NCBI RefSeq assembly: GCF_017591425.1
Contig: NW_024467119.1
Span: forward strand, 28,369,001 to 28,433,000
Source of the DNA: Ochotona curzoniae
Lineage: Eukaryota; Chordata; Mammalia; Lagomorpha; Ochotonidae
Reading direction: 5' to 3'
Length of the DNA: 64,000 nt
This document shows positions 10,743-22,841 of this stretch, in pieces. The position numbers and the translations under genes are program-made. Positions within the stretch are counted from its first letter, which is position 1. Each line of letters starts with the position of its first letter. Below the pieces are notes generated by a model. The model was not told the DNA's origin. It saw nothing but the letters and a program-made list of their open reading frames with translations, and did no database searches.

Positions 10743-11250
10743 GTGCAAGTGAAAAAAATCAACTGACACATAAAGGAATGCCATTTAAACTCACAGGAGA
10801 CATCTATCTCACAAGAAACTTTACAGGCAAGAACAGAATGCAGCGACATATTCCAGATTCTAAAGGAAAAAATTGTCAGCCCAGGATAACATACCCAGCA
10901 AAATTTTCCTTTGTCTTAGAAAATTAAATAAAATTCAAAAGTAAAGAAAAAATTCAAAGAATATGCCTCTTCCAAACCTGCTCTACAAAGGATACTTAAA
11001 GATGTTCTCTTGACAGAGAAGAGGAATAGCACGCATCAAAACCAAATGCAAATGTGAAGAACATCCCAATAAAATGACAACAGAAGACTAAATCAATGAA
11101 CAGCCCATTCCTAAAATGACAGGACCAAAGTACCACCCATAATATCAACCCTGAATGTAAATGGCTTAAATTCATCAATCAAAAAATCAGATTAGTAGAC
11201 TGGATTAAAAACAAAACCCATCTATTTGTTGCCTTCAGAAGACGTATCTT
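10743..11250 (+). pseudogene. LINE-1 ORF1 end and ORF2 start remnant, sense, segment 2
   Basis: The relic continues with CTTTACAGGCAAGAACAGAATG, AAAATTGTCAGCCCAGGATAAC and, further on, CTGAATGTAAATGGCTTAAATT and GACTGGATTAAAAACAAAACCC. The last two are old-L1 ORF2 endonuclease-region words. It fades at about 11250. Confidence 0.7.
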
Positions 11251-11938
11251 ACCACAGGAATTTTGATCTTACTCATGAATTTTGATTTTTTTTTGTTAGT
11301 TTCACCTCTTCAAAATACTTTCTTCTGATTAATTCTTCAATGACTCACGGATGATACAGTAGTATCTTTTTCAAGAAGGTTCTTGATTTTGTTTTTTATT
11401 TTTTCGAGAAACATTAGTCATTCAATAGCAGGTTATTTAACTTCATGTTGTTAATTTCTTTTTTTTTCTTCCTGTTGTTGATTTTGTTTTGTGGCTTTCA
11501 TTTAAGGGGATGTTTAGTAACTGTGTAATGGAGACTATCGCATCTAGTAACATGTTATTTAACTTCATGGTGTTGCAAATTTCTGTTTTTCTTCCTGTTG
11601 TTGATTTGTATTGTGGCTTTTCATTTAAGGGTTTGTATAGTAACTGTGTAATGAAGACTAACATATCCAGATGTGAGGATACAATGCAGTATGGCATCTA
11701 CTTCCAGACTAAAGATGGACTCCCAATGAAACTGTTTACTATATCTTCACAATAGGATGCTGGAATTTCTGCCATTGTCCATGCCCACAATGATGGACAT
11801 AAGACTGTGTATGAAGAACTATACTATAGTAATGATATAGGGGAACTCAGTGAGGGGGAGAGGGTGTGGGAAATCCCAGCCTATGCAACTGTATCATAAA
11901 ATGATAATAATAAAAAGAAATCATTTTTAAAAGAAGGT
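11251..11938 (+). mobile_element. L1 3' UTR with a 122-bp tandem duplication
   Basis: From about 11400 the sequence is a lagomorph L1 3' UTR that ends CAACTGTATCATAAAATG plus an A-rich tail. The same family appears antisense at 54790. Two copies of a block of about 122 bp (starting GTTATTTAACTTCATG at 11432 and 11554, each later containing CTTCCTGTTGTTGATTT and GTAACTGTGTAATG) lie in tandem. Published rabbit L1 elements include a subtype with direct repeats in the 3' UTR, and this is comparable. The first 150 bp are less certain. Confidence 0.7.
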
Positions 11939-11954
11939 CAAGGGAAACAGGCAT

Positions 11955-12130
11955 GCCTTGCAACCAGTTACAGCGTCTTTGGTGGGTGAGGGGACTGCAG
12001 GAAGACGCCATCCTGCCCTTCCCTTCCTTAACCTCCAAAACTTGTGAGCTGTGGAAAATAAAGCAGGCATTCTTAACCAGCTTGTCTGTGGTGCAATTCT
12101 TATTGCAAAAACACTATTGAGTAAGCTAAA
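11955..12130 (+). mobile_element. MaLR-type LTR fragment (MLT1/MST-like)
   Basis: CCTCCAAAACTTGTGAGCTG, then AAAATAAAGC, and GGTGCAATTCTTATTGCAA match the layout of the end of a mammalian MaLR LTR: 'cctccagaactgtgag', a polyadenylation signal, and 'gttatagcaa'. Only the LTR 3' part is present. Confidence 0.55.
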
Positions 12131-13539
12131 GAAACCCTGATATGCTCACAAATCTAAGTACAGTACAATTTGCCCAAAACTGACATATAAATCTGATCTC
12201 AATTAAATTTGAGAAAAATATGGAGGGGGGGAGACTATGATTGATTTAGCTATTTTACAATTTTTATGGAAAGGAAAATCAAGGACACCATCTGATAAAA
12301 AATTTGATTGTAGCACTCCGACTGTGAATTATTTTAGAAAGAATGTTGGAGAAACTCCACACAATGGCACCTAATAATATGCTCCTGCAATCCCTCAACA
12401 GAAACTACAGTCTGAACAGCTGTTTATGCATGAAAACACCTTCACAGGAACCAGCATAAGCAGGTGACAGGTTACTTACTTTTAGTACATTAATCTTAAG
12501 ATATAATGCATTGAAGATGTCAGAAAGGAAAGCATTGCCATATGACCTCTCCCTCTTCTTCAAGTAAGACAGCTGGTTCCACTTAGGTAAGGAGAAAGAA
12601 ATAAAGATTAGAGCCTACACTTGAAATGCAGCATCAACTTGCTTAACATGAAAACTAGAGTCAGCCTTTTTTCCAGGGTTAGAATCTTGGGAATGGGAAT
12701 TTGGCCAAGAGTCCACCTTCAGCACACTTCCTAGGTCAGACACATGGAGGCTCTGGATCTAACAAGATACCATGTAAAGACTCAGAATCCCTGTTAACTG
12801 GTTTTATACCCTGAGCAGCATCAAATTATTGTTCATGGCAGTAGCCTCGGGCTGCATTCTTACCTCGGTAACCGGCAGCCTACAGACAGGTGAGTCTAGG
12901 TATGCAAAATCCTGTGCTGATTTCAGGTGCTGTGGGTTCCAGAATTTAACTCCATGGTAAAGGTGGCCCCCTCCAGGCAGTATTGCAACGAGTGATAATG
13001 GGGTAGATGGGCACCAAAACATCACATAGAAGCCGGGGGTTGGGATTGTAGAGCTAAGAAACTCCTGCTGGATATTGCCTCGATGCTTCTGCAAGCCTGA
13101 TTATGTTGTTTGGCAATGTGCCTAAACAACCCCTCCCAGACAGTGGATTGAGAACCAGCATTCCTACAGACACAGACCTGGCCTCACAGGTTACGACTGG
13201 GGTTTGTGCATTCCTGCTATGCCCAACCATAGCATCTCATGCACTCACTGCTGCTGCCTCTAGCTGCTTTGTAGAAAAGATACAGGAGATGAAGCTAACG
13301 TATGCAAGGGAAAAGACACCTAAAACAGTCTGATGAGGAAACATTTTCAGAAAAAAAAAAGCCTCTTGTCAAGAAAATCAGCATTAAAATGATAAAAGCA
13401 ACCAATCTGGCCGATGGCCAAATACCATTGTAGGGAATCAGGAAGTATGAAAAAACAAGGTGAAATCACGCCCACAAAGGAACATAATAATGCTTCGGTG
13501 ACAGACTCCGAAGCAAAGATTGCTGAGTTACCTGACAAG
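12131..13539. other. No recognised feature
   Basis: The base composition is mixed. The sub-region 12800-13330 is more GC-balanced and contains two frames (96 codons on minus, 76 on plus) without recognisable motifs. I see no SINE or LINE signature. Confidence 0.45.
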
Positions 13540-13859
13540 GAATGTGGCTGGTGTTTGTGGCACACGGGGGTAAAGACATCACTGCAACCCTAGCATCCCA
13601 TATGGGTGATGATCTGAGTCTTGGATGTTTCACTCCTGACCCAACTCCCTGATAATGTACCTGAGAAAGCAGTGCAAGAAGGCCGACGTGCTTGGGCACC
13701 TGCACCCATGTGGGGTACTTGGATGGCGCAGCCCCACCTGCTGCAACCCATTTGGGGAGTGAACCAGACAGTAGAATTCCTCTTTCTCTCTCTTGTTCTC
13801 TCTCTCTCTCACACACATACACATCACTTTTCAGATAAATAACAAGAATCTTAAGAAGA
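13540..13859 (+). mobile_element. C-type SINE, older, sense
   Basis: A sense copy with CATCCCATATGGGTGATG, GGGCACCTGCACCCATGTGG, TTTGGGGAGTGAACCAGAC, a (TC)n/(CA)n pyrimidine tract and the end AATAACAAGAATCTTAAGAAG. The 221-codon minus frame over it reads the TC/CA tract as GAGA repeats and is not a gene. Confidence 0.75.
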
Positions 13860-14330
13860 ATTAAAAAAAAATAAGGACATTCAAAGAGATGCAAGAAAAT
13901 GCACTGATTGAATGAAATCAGAAAAACAACATGGAAGAAACAAGAAGTGTTCATGGAATGAAGAGAGCATCTGAGATGCCACAGGGCACCATTAAATGAT
14001 TGAATGTTCAAATTCTGAATGTAAGTAGAAAGTCTGCTCAGTGATATAATAGCTGAACATTTCCCCAATTGAGAAGAATATATGGATACAATGAATATAT
14101 GGATACAGGAGACCTGTATCCAAGTAAGCATGACCAGAAAGATCTTCAGCTTGATACATTCAGTTAAAATCTCAAAATATGAGACAGAATTCTAAAACTT
14201 GCAAGAGAAAAGCAGCAGGCCACTTTTAAGACAACCATCATTAGATTAATAGTATATATTTTTTTCTTCCAAAGTACCATGCAATTTAGGTTATCGATAC
14301 CTACAAAGAAAGAGCCAGTGCTGAGAATAC
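13860..14330 (+). pseudogene. Ancient LINE-1 ORF1-like remnant, sense
   Basis: Degraded sense sequence (CATTCAAAGAGATGCAAGAAA, CCCCAATTGAGAAGAATATATGG, AAAATCTCAAAATATGAGAC) resembles old L1 ORF1 text. A short internal repeat, AATATATGGATACA, occurs twice around 14080-14107. Stops are frequent. Confidence 0.45.
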
Positions 14331-16502
14331 ACAATTGTAGAATTTTAGAAGTTTGATGCTCATTGGGTCATCTGAATGATAGCTTTATCTCTAAAACATG
14401 TGATTCAGAGGATTCCATTGTGAGAAGACAGAAACCCGATCCACTTAATAGCAATTAAATGGAGGCTTTCTGGGCAAGTGTCAAGGCCATAGTTCCATGG
14501 AGTAAATTTTATATGCACGGAATAACTCACATGAGGCATATTTAGCATCAGGTCTCAGAAATGATGTGTTTACTCAAGAGTTCTTTTTTTTTCTGGTTTT
14601 TTCTTTTTCTAAAACCTTAACTTCTGGAAGTTTGTGGAATGGTTTCATTTCATAGAAAATGTGCTGTGGATCCACATTATTAACAGATGTTAAAGGGTGA
14701 GGGAGTGAGTGAAAGACGGAAAGCTGTGAGCTTCAGTTCTAAAAGACAAGCTACCTCAGCAATAGACACAGGAACCTCAATTGCCCTTAGCCGTGGCCGG
14801 TGTGGAGAACTGCAACCAGCAGAGCCTTAGTAACAGAAAGATCTCATACTGTTCTCCAAATACATGGGGGAAGCCTTTGATGTTGATTTGCAGATGGATA
14901 CCCTGCACTTTTAGTTTTGCTTATGTAAACAAAGCAAGGCAATTTGGGTTACTCTGGCAAATACTGTCAGATGTTTCACATTCAGCTGCAAAAATCAAGT
15001 CAAAATTTTTCTTGCCTGAAATTATGCTTCTATCAGTTTAAACAAAGATCTAGATAGAATCACCCAAGATTATTACATTTGAGAAAAGTCTACAGTCTAT
15101 TTCATCAATACCAAATATTCTTAAAAGCAATAAATTCTATGAAAGAATTCCTTGCTGAATCTGTCTTGTCACTTAAAAAATCATGTATTTACCATATTTA
15201 TCCCAGAATCAAGTTGAAAACAAACTTATTCTTAAAATAGTTTAGCTACAGTTATGAAATAATCATTATCCATGTCCAAAGAAACTACTCTTCAGCTTCC
15301 AAACCTTTTAGTTGTTTAATTCTGGGTGAAATAGAAAACTCACACTTTATGCTTTGAGTTTAAATATAGTCCAAATTTCCCTCGTGGTCACTGTGCATCT
15401 TACAGTCCTTAGAAAGCCAACTTAGCCTGCTCTGCCTTGGTGTACCCAGAGTACCAGAGAAGCTGAGAGTGGAAAGGGTTTCTGCTTTTTATCACTAGCT
15501 TTGAGACTTTGCTTCTGTTGGACTCGTTGGTTGGTGACTTTTCTTGTCATCTCACTGGACTGCTTCCTATTCTATAGAGTCCCTCTGCAAAATGGGATTG
15601 TAGTATTTCTTATTATTTCAGCAACAATTTCCCTTTTCTCTATAAATGGACAACTAAAAATAGAGATTTACACAATTGTAAGCAAAATACCACTTATCCT
15701 GCCTCTAGACTATCTTTTGGCTGCCCTACTTCCATCCAGTCAGTCTTGAAAGGCACCCTGGATTTCTGGCTGTTGATCTCATTTTCTTCTCCCAATTTTT
15801 CCTTATGTTTGACCTCTTAACTTTCCATAGACTTCTGCATTCTTATTGTAATAATATATAAGCATCTCAGCTCTTCCCATCTCTCCACCTTCTTTTCACA
15901 TCAAGAATGAATCAACATGCTCAGCTACATGACTCAACTCCTTTACAAGAACAATGCACTGATGGTACCTCCCATTTTTCCTTTATCCAGATTGCCTTTG
16001 ATGAAGGCAAGAGTGGATTTCAAAAGAAGTTGCTGGCCCTGCAGCTATATTCAGTTATCTGTAGTTAGGCCTTTTCTTCTAACATGATCTCCAAAAACGT
16101 TCTTCCTCAGCCTGAGAATTGGGAAGGCATCCTACTTCTTATGTCCCTGTTCCCGAGTCAAATAATTGCTCAACTGACACTGAGCTGTCACAGAGTACAA
16201 GACGTATGGCTGTATTTGACTGATATCTTCAACATCTTAGATTAGGGTCTGGTATGTAAAAAAAAAAAAACTCCCAAGGGACATTCGTGGTTGAGTTTAA
16301 CTTGCAGTGGTGATTTGCTCATGGTTTAGAGCAGTACAACTCATAAACGGGGTCCAAGAAGAGTTTCAAGTATGATGTTTCTTACAGAACCTGCTAGAGT
16401 TGTCCAGTGTCTTAACTATGAGCCTTATTTCTATCTGCTAGCAAAATTCACTCGTTTAACTTTTGGTAACTACTTGATTAGCTGTAGCATTTAATTGTTG
16501 CC
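14331..16502. other. No recognised feature (possible MIR-like scrap near 15530-15620)
   Basis: This is mostly unassigned sequence. CCCTCTGCAAAATGGGATTG at about 15580 resembles the MIR word 'ctcatctgtaaaatgggga', but the support is too short to annotate as an element. There is no coding evidence. Confidence 0.4.
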
Positions 16503-16797
16503 TTTTAAAGAAGATTTATTTATTTTTATATAAACGATTTACACAGAGAGAGAGAGAGAGAGAGAGAACCAGTGGCTGGAACTGAACCGATTTGAAACCA
16601 GGAACCAAGAATTTCTTTCAGGTCTCCCATGCATGCATAGGGGCCCAAGGACTTGGGCCATTCTCTGCTGCCTTCTCAGGCTATAAGCAAGGAGCTAGAT
16701 CAGAATTGGAGCAGCTGGGACATGAATTGGCACCCAAAGGGGATGCCGGTGCTGCAAGGTGGAGGATTAGCTTATTGAGCCACTGTGCTAACACCCT
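16503..16797 (-). mobile_element. C-type SINE, antisense
   Basis: Antisense copy: TTTAAAGAAGATTTATTTAT, a (GA)n tract at 16544-16567, GGCCCAAGGACTTGGGCC, and the head GAGCCACTGTGCTAACACCC. The body word GGACTTGGGCC belongs to the older C SINE form rather than the pika-type AAAGCCTTGGGACC. Confidence 0.8.
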
Positions 16798-17207
16798 ACC
16801 CGTGGCTTTTTTTTTTTTTAAAAAAACTGCCTGTGTGAAACAGATCTTAATGCCGTTTCTCAGTTGACAGTTCAAGTTAGCCACCTACTTGTACATTACC
16901 CAGTTGGCATCAAATCTATGCGATTCTAGTTTCCCAGCCTGTATATCCATTGTGCTGTACGTGTCACTATTCTGCTGGAGCTTTTCGACTCTGAGGCAAT
17001 ACAGTGTCTCGACCTACATGTGGAAACAGTTCCTTTTAGACTGCTAAGGACTTTGTGAGTAACATACTGTCTGACTATTCTTGAAGAGTAAGGGAAATAT
17101 ATGAAAATTGTAGGTAACATGTGGGTTAAGTTCAACGTCACCATCCAAATGGAACAGATTTCTGACTTGCTTCTCAGGTATATAACCAGCATTCCCAATG
17201 TATCAAA
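16798..17207. other. No recognised feature
   Basis: A T-run/A-run (16808-16826) follows the SINE, and then unassigned sequence. I see no coding or RNA signal. Confidence 0.5.
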
Positions 17208-17215
17208 TAGAAGCA

Positions 17216-17217
17216 TG

Positions 17218-17257
<40 letters not shown>

Positions 17258-17276
17258 TTAGTTAGTTAGTTAGTTT
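17216..17276 (+). repeat. Compound microsatellite (TG)n-(AG)n-(TTAG)n
   Basis: Three simple repeats abut: about ten GT units, about nine GA units, then GTTA repeated about five times. The motif changes twice without intervening sequence. Such runs are length-variable and this would make a polymorphic marker. Confidence 0.9.
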
Positions 17277-17807
17277 GTAAAGTCCAAAACACATGAGTTT
17301 CTATGGAAAGCACAAATATCTTCTAGTAGCGTAAAGAGCAAGATCCTATTCACCCACCAGTTAACACTTGCTTCTCAATTCAGAAATTGTCTATTTTTGT
17401 TAATATCTAGTAGAAAGAGTAGAAAATGAGTAGAATGGGAGAACTAATGAAGACATCCTATGGTCTGTACATATCCAGGGAGGATCCAATACTTCAGATT
17501 GATACTTGTGTACGTCAATCCACCTAATTCCTATGTTCCAAGACCAAGGGAGCTCTTACTTACTACTCAGATGATATATTTCCATATGCTGGGCAATCTG
17601 CAGTTTGTCAGAAGTTTCTGGAAGACGATGCTCTAGCAATTAGTGTGTTTCCCTATTCCAGTAATTGATACAATATCTCTCCTAGCTGACAGGCAGATAA
17701 AGTAACACAGGGAGCTAGGGTGGAAACTTAGTCTCTGTGCCTAGTATCATAGTAGGACATAGAAGGACATAGTAGGTAAACTAGCCATAAAGATCATCAA
17801 GAACATT
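17277..17807. other. No recognised feature
   Basis: Unassigned sequence, with no repeat signature. A small duplicated phrase, ATAGTAGGACATAGAAGGACATAGTAGG, shown here in pieces at 17749-17777, is the only local structure. Confidence 0.5.
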
Positions 17808-18165
17808 TAGTCTACTTTTCTTTTTTTTTGTCTTTTTTTTAAAGATTTTTTTTTTTATTGGAAAAGCAGATATACAGAGAGGAGAGACAGAGAGGAAGAT
17901 CTTCTGTCCGATGATTCACTCCCCAAGTGAGCACAACGGCCGATGCTATGCCGATCCGAAGCCAGGAGCCTCTTCTGGGTCTCCCACGCAGGTGCAGGGT
18001 CCCAAAGCTTTGGGCCATCCTCGACTGCTTTCCCAGGCCATGAGCAGGGAGATGGATGGGAAGTGAGGCTGCCGGGATTAGAACCGGTGCCCATATGGGA
18101 TCCCGGGCGTGCAAGGTGAGGACCTTAACCACTGTGCCACTGCGCCGGGCCCTAGTCTACTTTTC
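17808..18165 (-). mobile_element. Young C-type SINE, antisense, with 13-bp target-site duplication
   Basis: Perfect copies of TAGTCTACTTTTC (17808-17820 and 18153-18165) flank a 332-bp antisense SINE with little decay: T-run, GGAAAAGCAGATATACAGAG, CCGATGATTCACTCCCCAAG, GGGATTAGAACCGGTGCCC and the head GTGCCACTGCGCCGGGCCC. By eye it is among the copies closest to a pika consensus and so is likely one of the youngest here. Confidence 0.95.
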
Positions 18166-18436
18166 AACCTCAGTATATTTTTTCACTCACATTTGCTACC
18201 TGAATGATTTTCATAAGTGAATATTCAGTACAAGATTTCTCAAAACTTGTTTTCTAGCCCCCATCTCCTATTCATATTTTGTATATCTATATTTTGTATA
18301 AGATCCAGATCTACTGAATTATAATCTCAAAAAGTAGGGCTTAGAGATATGTACTTATACTTCCTTAACCCTCCCTCAGGTTATTGTATCGTGTTACTAA
18401 GTCTGAGAAGCATTAACTTAGCCAAGGTGGATAAAG

Positions 18437-18948
18437 TTTAGCATCTCCTACACATGGAGGATATGGCAGACCTTTGTGGCCTACAGAGGACACCTGGTAC
18501 CATAGCAGAGGAAGGAGAATAGAACAAATTGGACAGCTAACCCAGCCAAACAATGAGAGCAAACATCTGAGCGAATGGAGAATCTAAGGTTAACTGTGTT
18601 GCCCAATGGACATTGGAGGGGTTTACTCATCCTTGGATCAGCGAGATTGAGAGCACTTCAGAACTATCAAAACCACTGGGCAGAACCCTTGGAGCGTGCA
18701 TCACATCAGGACGCTGGGTTGATATTGCGTGGCTGTTCCCACCGCCAGATACTGGGGTGGGAGTGAGGCTAGCTATGGCTCTTCCCCTTATCTCCTCCCT
18801 TCCCCCAGAAACAGGAAGAAGAAACAGAAAATTTAGAAACAAAGATCACACCCACTTTTCCCTAACCCTTGATCCTTCCCACCCTGATCAACTATGTAAA
18901 CATAATAAAAAATAAAATAAAAAATGTAAAAGAAATTTAGCATCTTCT
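18437..18948 (+). mobile_element. Unnamed A-tailed retroposon (3' end of the array-bearing family)
   Basis: TTTAGCATCTCCT (18437-18449) and TTTAGCATCTTCT (18936-18948) flank 486 bp that end in an A-rich tail (AATAAAAAATAAAATAAAAA). The sequence GCCTACAGAGGACA and onwards matches the block that follows the GC-rich array at 29459 (shared words GAACAAATTGG and CAGAACTA). It is therefore the 5'-truncated 3' end of the same element family, inserted by the L1 machinery. I do not know its published name. The overlapping 100-codon frame is not supported as coding. Confidence 0.75.
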
Positions 18949-20399
18949 GGCCAAACTTAAAATTCTGGAAATAATGCAAATAATGCAATATACTACATAG
19001 TTTTGCAGCCCAGGCTTTTCATGGAAGATGTAAGGTCTATATCTCTTATTTGAAATCAGAAATTAGATACAGCCTACTAGAAATGGATGCCGGAACCCTG
19101 ATCAGTCACCATCATCATGAACTATATGGCTCTCTCCCTACATTCTGCACTCGATTGTAATGTAGGGCTTGGCAAGATGCATGCATGCCCCCTACACTAC
19201 AATTCATGGAATTTTATAGTGATCTTGAATATACCATGTGAGAATGACAACTACTGTGTACATGTTCATTTCTGTTGGGCTAGACTGTGGACCTATGAAT
19301 GGCAAATAGTCACATCATTATCCAAAAATCTCGGTTTGACACCCACATTCCCCTGTCATGTCCTATAGAGTATCACACCCCGTCTGGATTTAAGGTAATA
19401 AAAAATTCTGGTAATAAGATCTTAGTAAAAGCAAGGTAATGCTTTTGAAATAATACAGCATAAAATGCCCTGGTTCTGAACAACAGTTTTCATGGCAAGA
19501 ACCCATGGATAATCTTGTGAGCAAGTGAACACTCATTTCCCTCCCCTTCTAAGTGGATCTTGAGTTGATTATCTTAGATGTATCTGAGTATTGCCTATTA
19601 GAATTTATTTTTCATGGAGCAATCTTCCCTTCAAATTGCTCCTCAGTTCCACCATGGAACTTGCTGCCTCCTCATAAATTCCCAATTCTTGCCCTTTACA
19701 ATTGCTATCTCAGAAAAACAAAAACCTTAGGATCTTATTGGCATTGGTCCTTTTTCTGAAAAACAATGACCAGCTTGGCATTAGGAAAACACTTACAGTA
19801 TTATTCTACATGTATGTCCCTGTGACTACATGTATGTCCCAGGTAAGTCCATGAGCTTTTCTTCTGACACTCTTGAATAAAGCCTCCTATTTCTGTTACA
19901 TTTTTTGTCTTTTATAGGCATCTTTATTTAGATGTGCTTTGAATCCTACTGTACCCCATAAATATCGCAGACATTGTATAATATGACATGTAGTAAAATC
20001 AATGTATTCAAAATATAAAATGGATAAAAATGCAGTAAAGTTAAATTAATAAAATGGATATGCCAAATAATAGTCCAAGACTTTAATAGAAAAATGAAAT
20101 CACATTAATTTCCATGTTCCTGAAAGCAATTCCTTGAGGACTATATAGTATTTTCCTGTTCCCTTGATGCTCCCTTGATGCTAAGTGGATACATAAAATG
20201 CATAGTTTTCAAAATCATATTATTTTTATGAATGGGAAAGATTAACACAAAGTAATGTAGCACTTTACTGTCAAACCATTGTCCATTATTAAGAGGATTT
20301 CATTTGCCTCCCAATGACAGTTACGAAATATGTTCCAGCTACTTTCTTTCCCCTGTACACTGTTTTCATACTAAGCATCTAGAATATAATTTATTCTTT
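18949..20399. other. No recognised feature
   Basis: AT-rich unassigned sequence. Two small tandem duplications are visible: ACTACATGTATGTCCC twice near 19807-19841 and CCCTTGATGCT twice near 20161-20182. There is no coding evidence. Confidence 0.5.
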
Positions 20400-20690
20400 C
20401 TTTTAAAAATAATTTGTTTTTTATTTGAGAAAAAAAAGATAACCCCCTCTTTTGGTTGTACACTAAAGATCTCAACAGCTGGAGCTGGATCGGGGATGAA
20501 GCTAGAAGCCAAAAACTCAATCATAGCCTCCCATGTAATTGGCAGGAACCCAACCTTTTGAACCATTACTGCTCTTCCCCATCATCTGCATTGTAAAGAA
20601 ACTGGAGTATAAAACTCCAATGAGGGATGTGGGCGTTATAATCTGTGTCTTCACCACTACAGGTTAACTACTGCCTCACACCAATTTAGT
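20400..20690 (-). mobile_element. C-type SINE, old, antisense
   Basis: A decayed antisense copy: TTTGTTTTTTATTTGAG tail, CAACAGCTGGAGCTGG body, GCCTCCCATGTAATTGG, and a head fading around 20690. The level of decay suggests an early insertion. Confidence 0.55.
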
Positions 20691-21767
20691 TTTTTTTCTG
20701 TAGTCTCAAATAACAACAACAAACACCTCAGTAATTTTCAACAAGGGAGGGAGCAGGTGATGGGACCTTGCTGTGTCTGACCAGCCACTTCTCTGCCATG
20801 CTTGTCTGATCTACTGCAGAATTGAAATGGCTGATGACAGAGCTGTGTCAAGAAGTTGTTGGGGGTGGGGAGGAGGTTGGAGGTAACTGTATTATGGATT
20901 CTTGGAAATCTAGAATGTCCTTTTATAGACCTGTGGGCATGACTGCTGCTGTGTATAAAGAACCGACCTTGATTCCTTCATTGCAGAGGCGTTGACAACA
21001 GCAGAAATGCAACAAAAGACTTGAAGTCTTTTACCCTGTATGACATGAAATTTGCTACTCATGAAGAATTGTACTCTCAGCAGGGCTGTGATTGCTGATT
21101 GTGGTGTCATCCCATGCACCCATGCCTTTGCTAAGAAAGAGTGTCAAAAGGATGCCTGAATGCCTTATCTGAACTAGATGAGTCCAGTGGATCATATCTC
21201 TGAAAAAAAAATTTAATCTTTTTGAAACTCAATTTCAGCAAGGCGAAAGTTTAAATAACTTTCCAATCAACTAAATTTCTGCATTTAAATCTTGAGCACG
21301 TATAAATACTATTTTGGCTGCAAAGAACTATTGATCCTGAAGTGTGGGTTTTGATTTTAGTTGACTTTTTTTAGAGAACTACTTGCATTTTAGTTATTAT
21401 GTAGACATTATAGCCAACAAGCATTTATTTAAATTCTTAATGTTTACATAGTGGAGAGGAATGCATGTGCATACGAATCTTAAGGTGGGGAGGGTTAAGG
21501 CATGGAGGAAGGTGGGTGGAACAAATGTTTCCATTATTTTCTCCTGTTTCCACAGGGAAGAAAGGAGGTGAGGCCATGCCTTGTTGTCCAACTACATCAG
21601 CACCCTGAGATGAGGACAGTCATTGATAATACCATAGAGACTTTGATGTGGGGAAGAATGTTCTGAGGGTGGTGCTTGAGTTATTTTATAATTCTGAGAC
21701 ATCATCATCTTCATTACACTAGGATTGAGAAAATCTTTCCAAGGTCTATTCACCTTCAGATTGTATT
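20691..21767. other. No recognised feature
   Basis: Mixed composition. No SINE, LINE or LTR signature was found. The 69-codon minus frame at 20910-21119 has no recognisable motif. Confidence 0.45.
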
Positions 21768-22099
21768 TTTAAAAGATTTACTTATTCATTCATTCATTTA
21801 AAAGTGTTATAAAGAGAGAGGAGGGGAAAGATACAGAGAGAGGTACTCCATCCACTGATTCATTCCCCAAATGACTACAATGACTGGGGCTGTGCAGGGA
21901 TGAAACCAGGAAGCAAGAGCTTCTTCTGGATCTCCCACATCGGTGCAGGAACCCAAGCTCTCGGGCCATCCTTCACGGCTTTCCCAGGCACATTAGTAAG
22001 AAGTGGAGCCAGAACTCAAACAGGAATTGGACTGGCACCCTTATAGATGCCAGCTATGCAGGAGACAATTTCATCCACTATGTCACAGTGCTGGCCCCA
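21768..22099 (-). mobile_element. C-type SINE, antisense
   Basis: A full-length older copy: AAAAGATTTACTTATTCATTC, an AGAGAGAGG tract, CCACTGATTCATTCCCCAAAT, GGATCTCCCACATCGGTGC and the head ATGTCACAGTGCTGGCCCC. Confidence 0.85.
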
Positions 22100-22332
22100 G
22101 ATTATAATTAAAGGTTCCTCTCATTGCTGTTGCTTCACAGAGAATTTCTGAATGCTTTGGATTTCTTTCTTCCTTCCTTTCATTTGATAAGGATTCTTCC
22201 TTCCTTTCATTTCATTGTGATCATACCCTCTGAAAACTCCACCACCGTAGGAAGTATACGGACTTCTTTGTTTTTCCCTTGGGTTTGTATTTTGAAGGTG
22301 TCATTTTAAGTATTAAGAAAATGGATTCTGTA

Positions 22333-22582
22333 ACCGGCGTGATAGCATAGCAACTACAGTCCTTGCCTTGAACGCATTGGGAAAGTAGCAGAGGATGGCT
22401 GAAGTCCTTGCGTTCCTGTACCTACATGCAAGACCTGGAGAAAGTTCCTGGCTTTGGATTAGCTCAGCTTGATCCGTTGCAGCTATTTAGGGAATGTAGC
22501 AACAGAGTTGCTTTTCTTTTCTTTTTCTTCTCTCTATGACTTTGCCTTTCTGGTGGAAAGGAATAAATCCTTTAAAAACCCA
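22333..22582 (+). mobile_element. C-type SINE, sense, internally deleted
   Basis: The head CCGGCGTGATAGCATAGCAAC is followed after GCCTTGAACGCATTGGG directly by GAAAGTAGCAGAGGATGG. About 60-70 bp of the body containing box B is therefore missing. The tail is GGAATAAATCCTTTAAAAACC. Confidence 0.75.
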
Positions 22583-22841
22583 TAAAAGACAAACAAACCA
22601 AAAAAACTGTTGAGGGGGATTGAACATTGGATTTTGAAGCTGTTTTCAAAATAATATAAAGAGAAAATAATAGGAATAAAAATTGGAGTAGCTCTGTAAA
22701 TATTCTTAATGAAGTAACAGCTTCTGTACAGTAGCTTCCCTTGAACTGAAAATTTGAAATATAAGGCTTATAGAAAATATTTTCCACATTGTTCATACTA
22801 AGAAAAAGCTGTAGCAAATAAGAGTTTGAAATGAAATATCA

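Noticed and set aside
13466..14131. 221-codon minus-strand open frame, the longest in the window
   Set aside because: It crosses an old L1 remnant and an antisense SINE; the middle is GA-repeat (CERERE...) translation of the SINE's TC tract. No domain.
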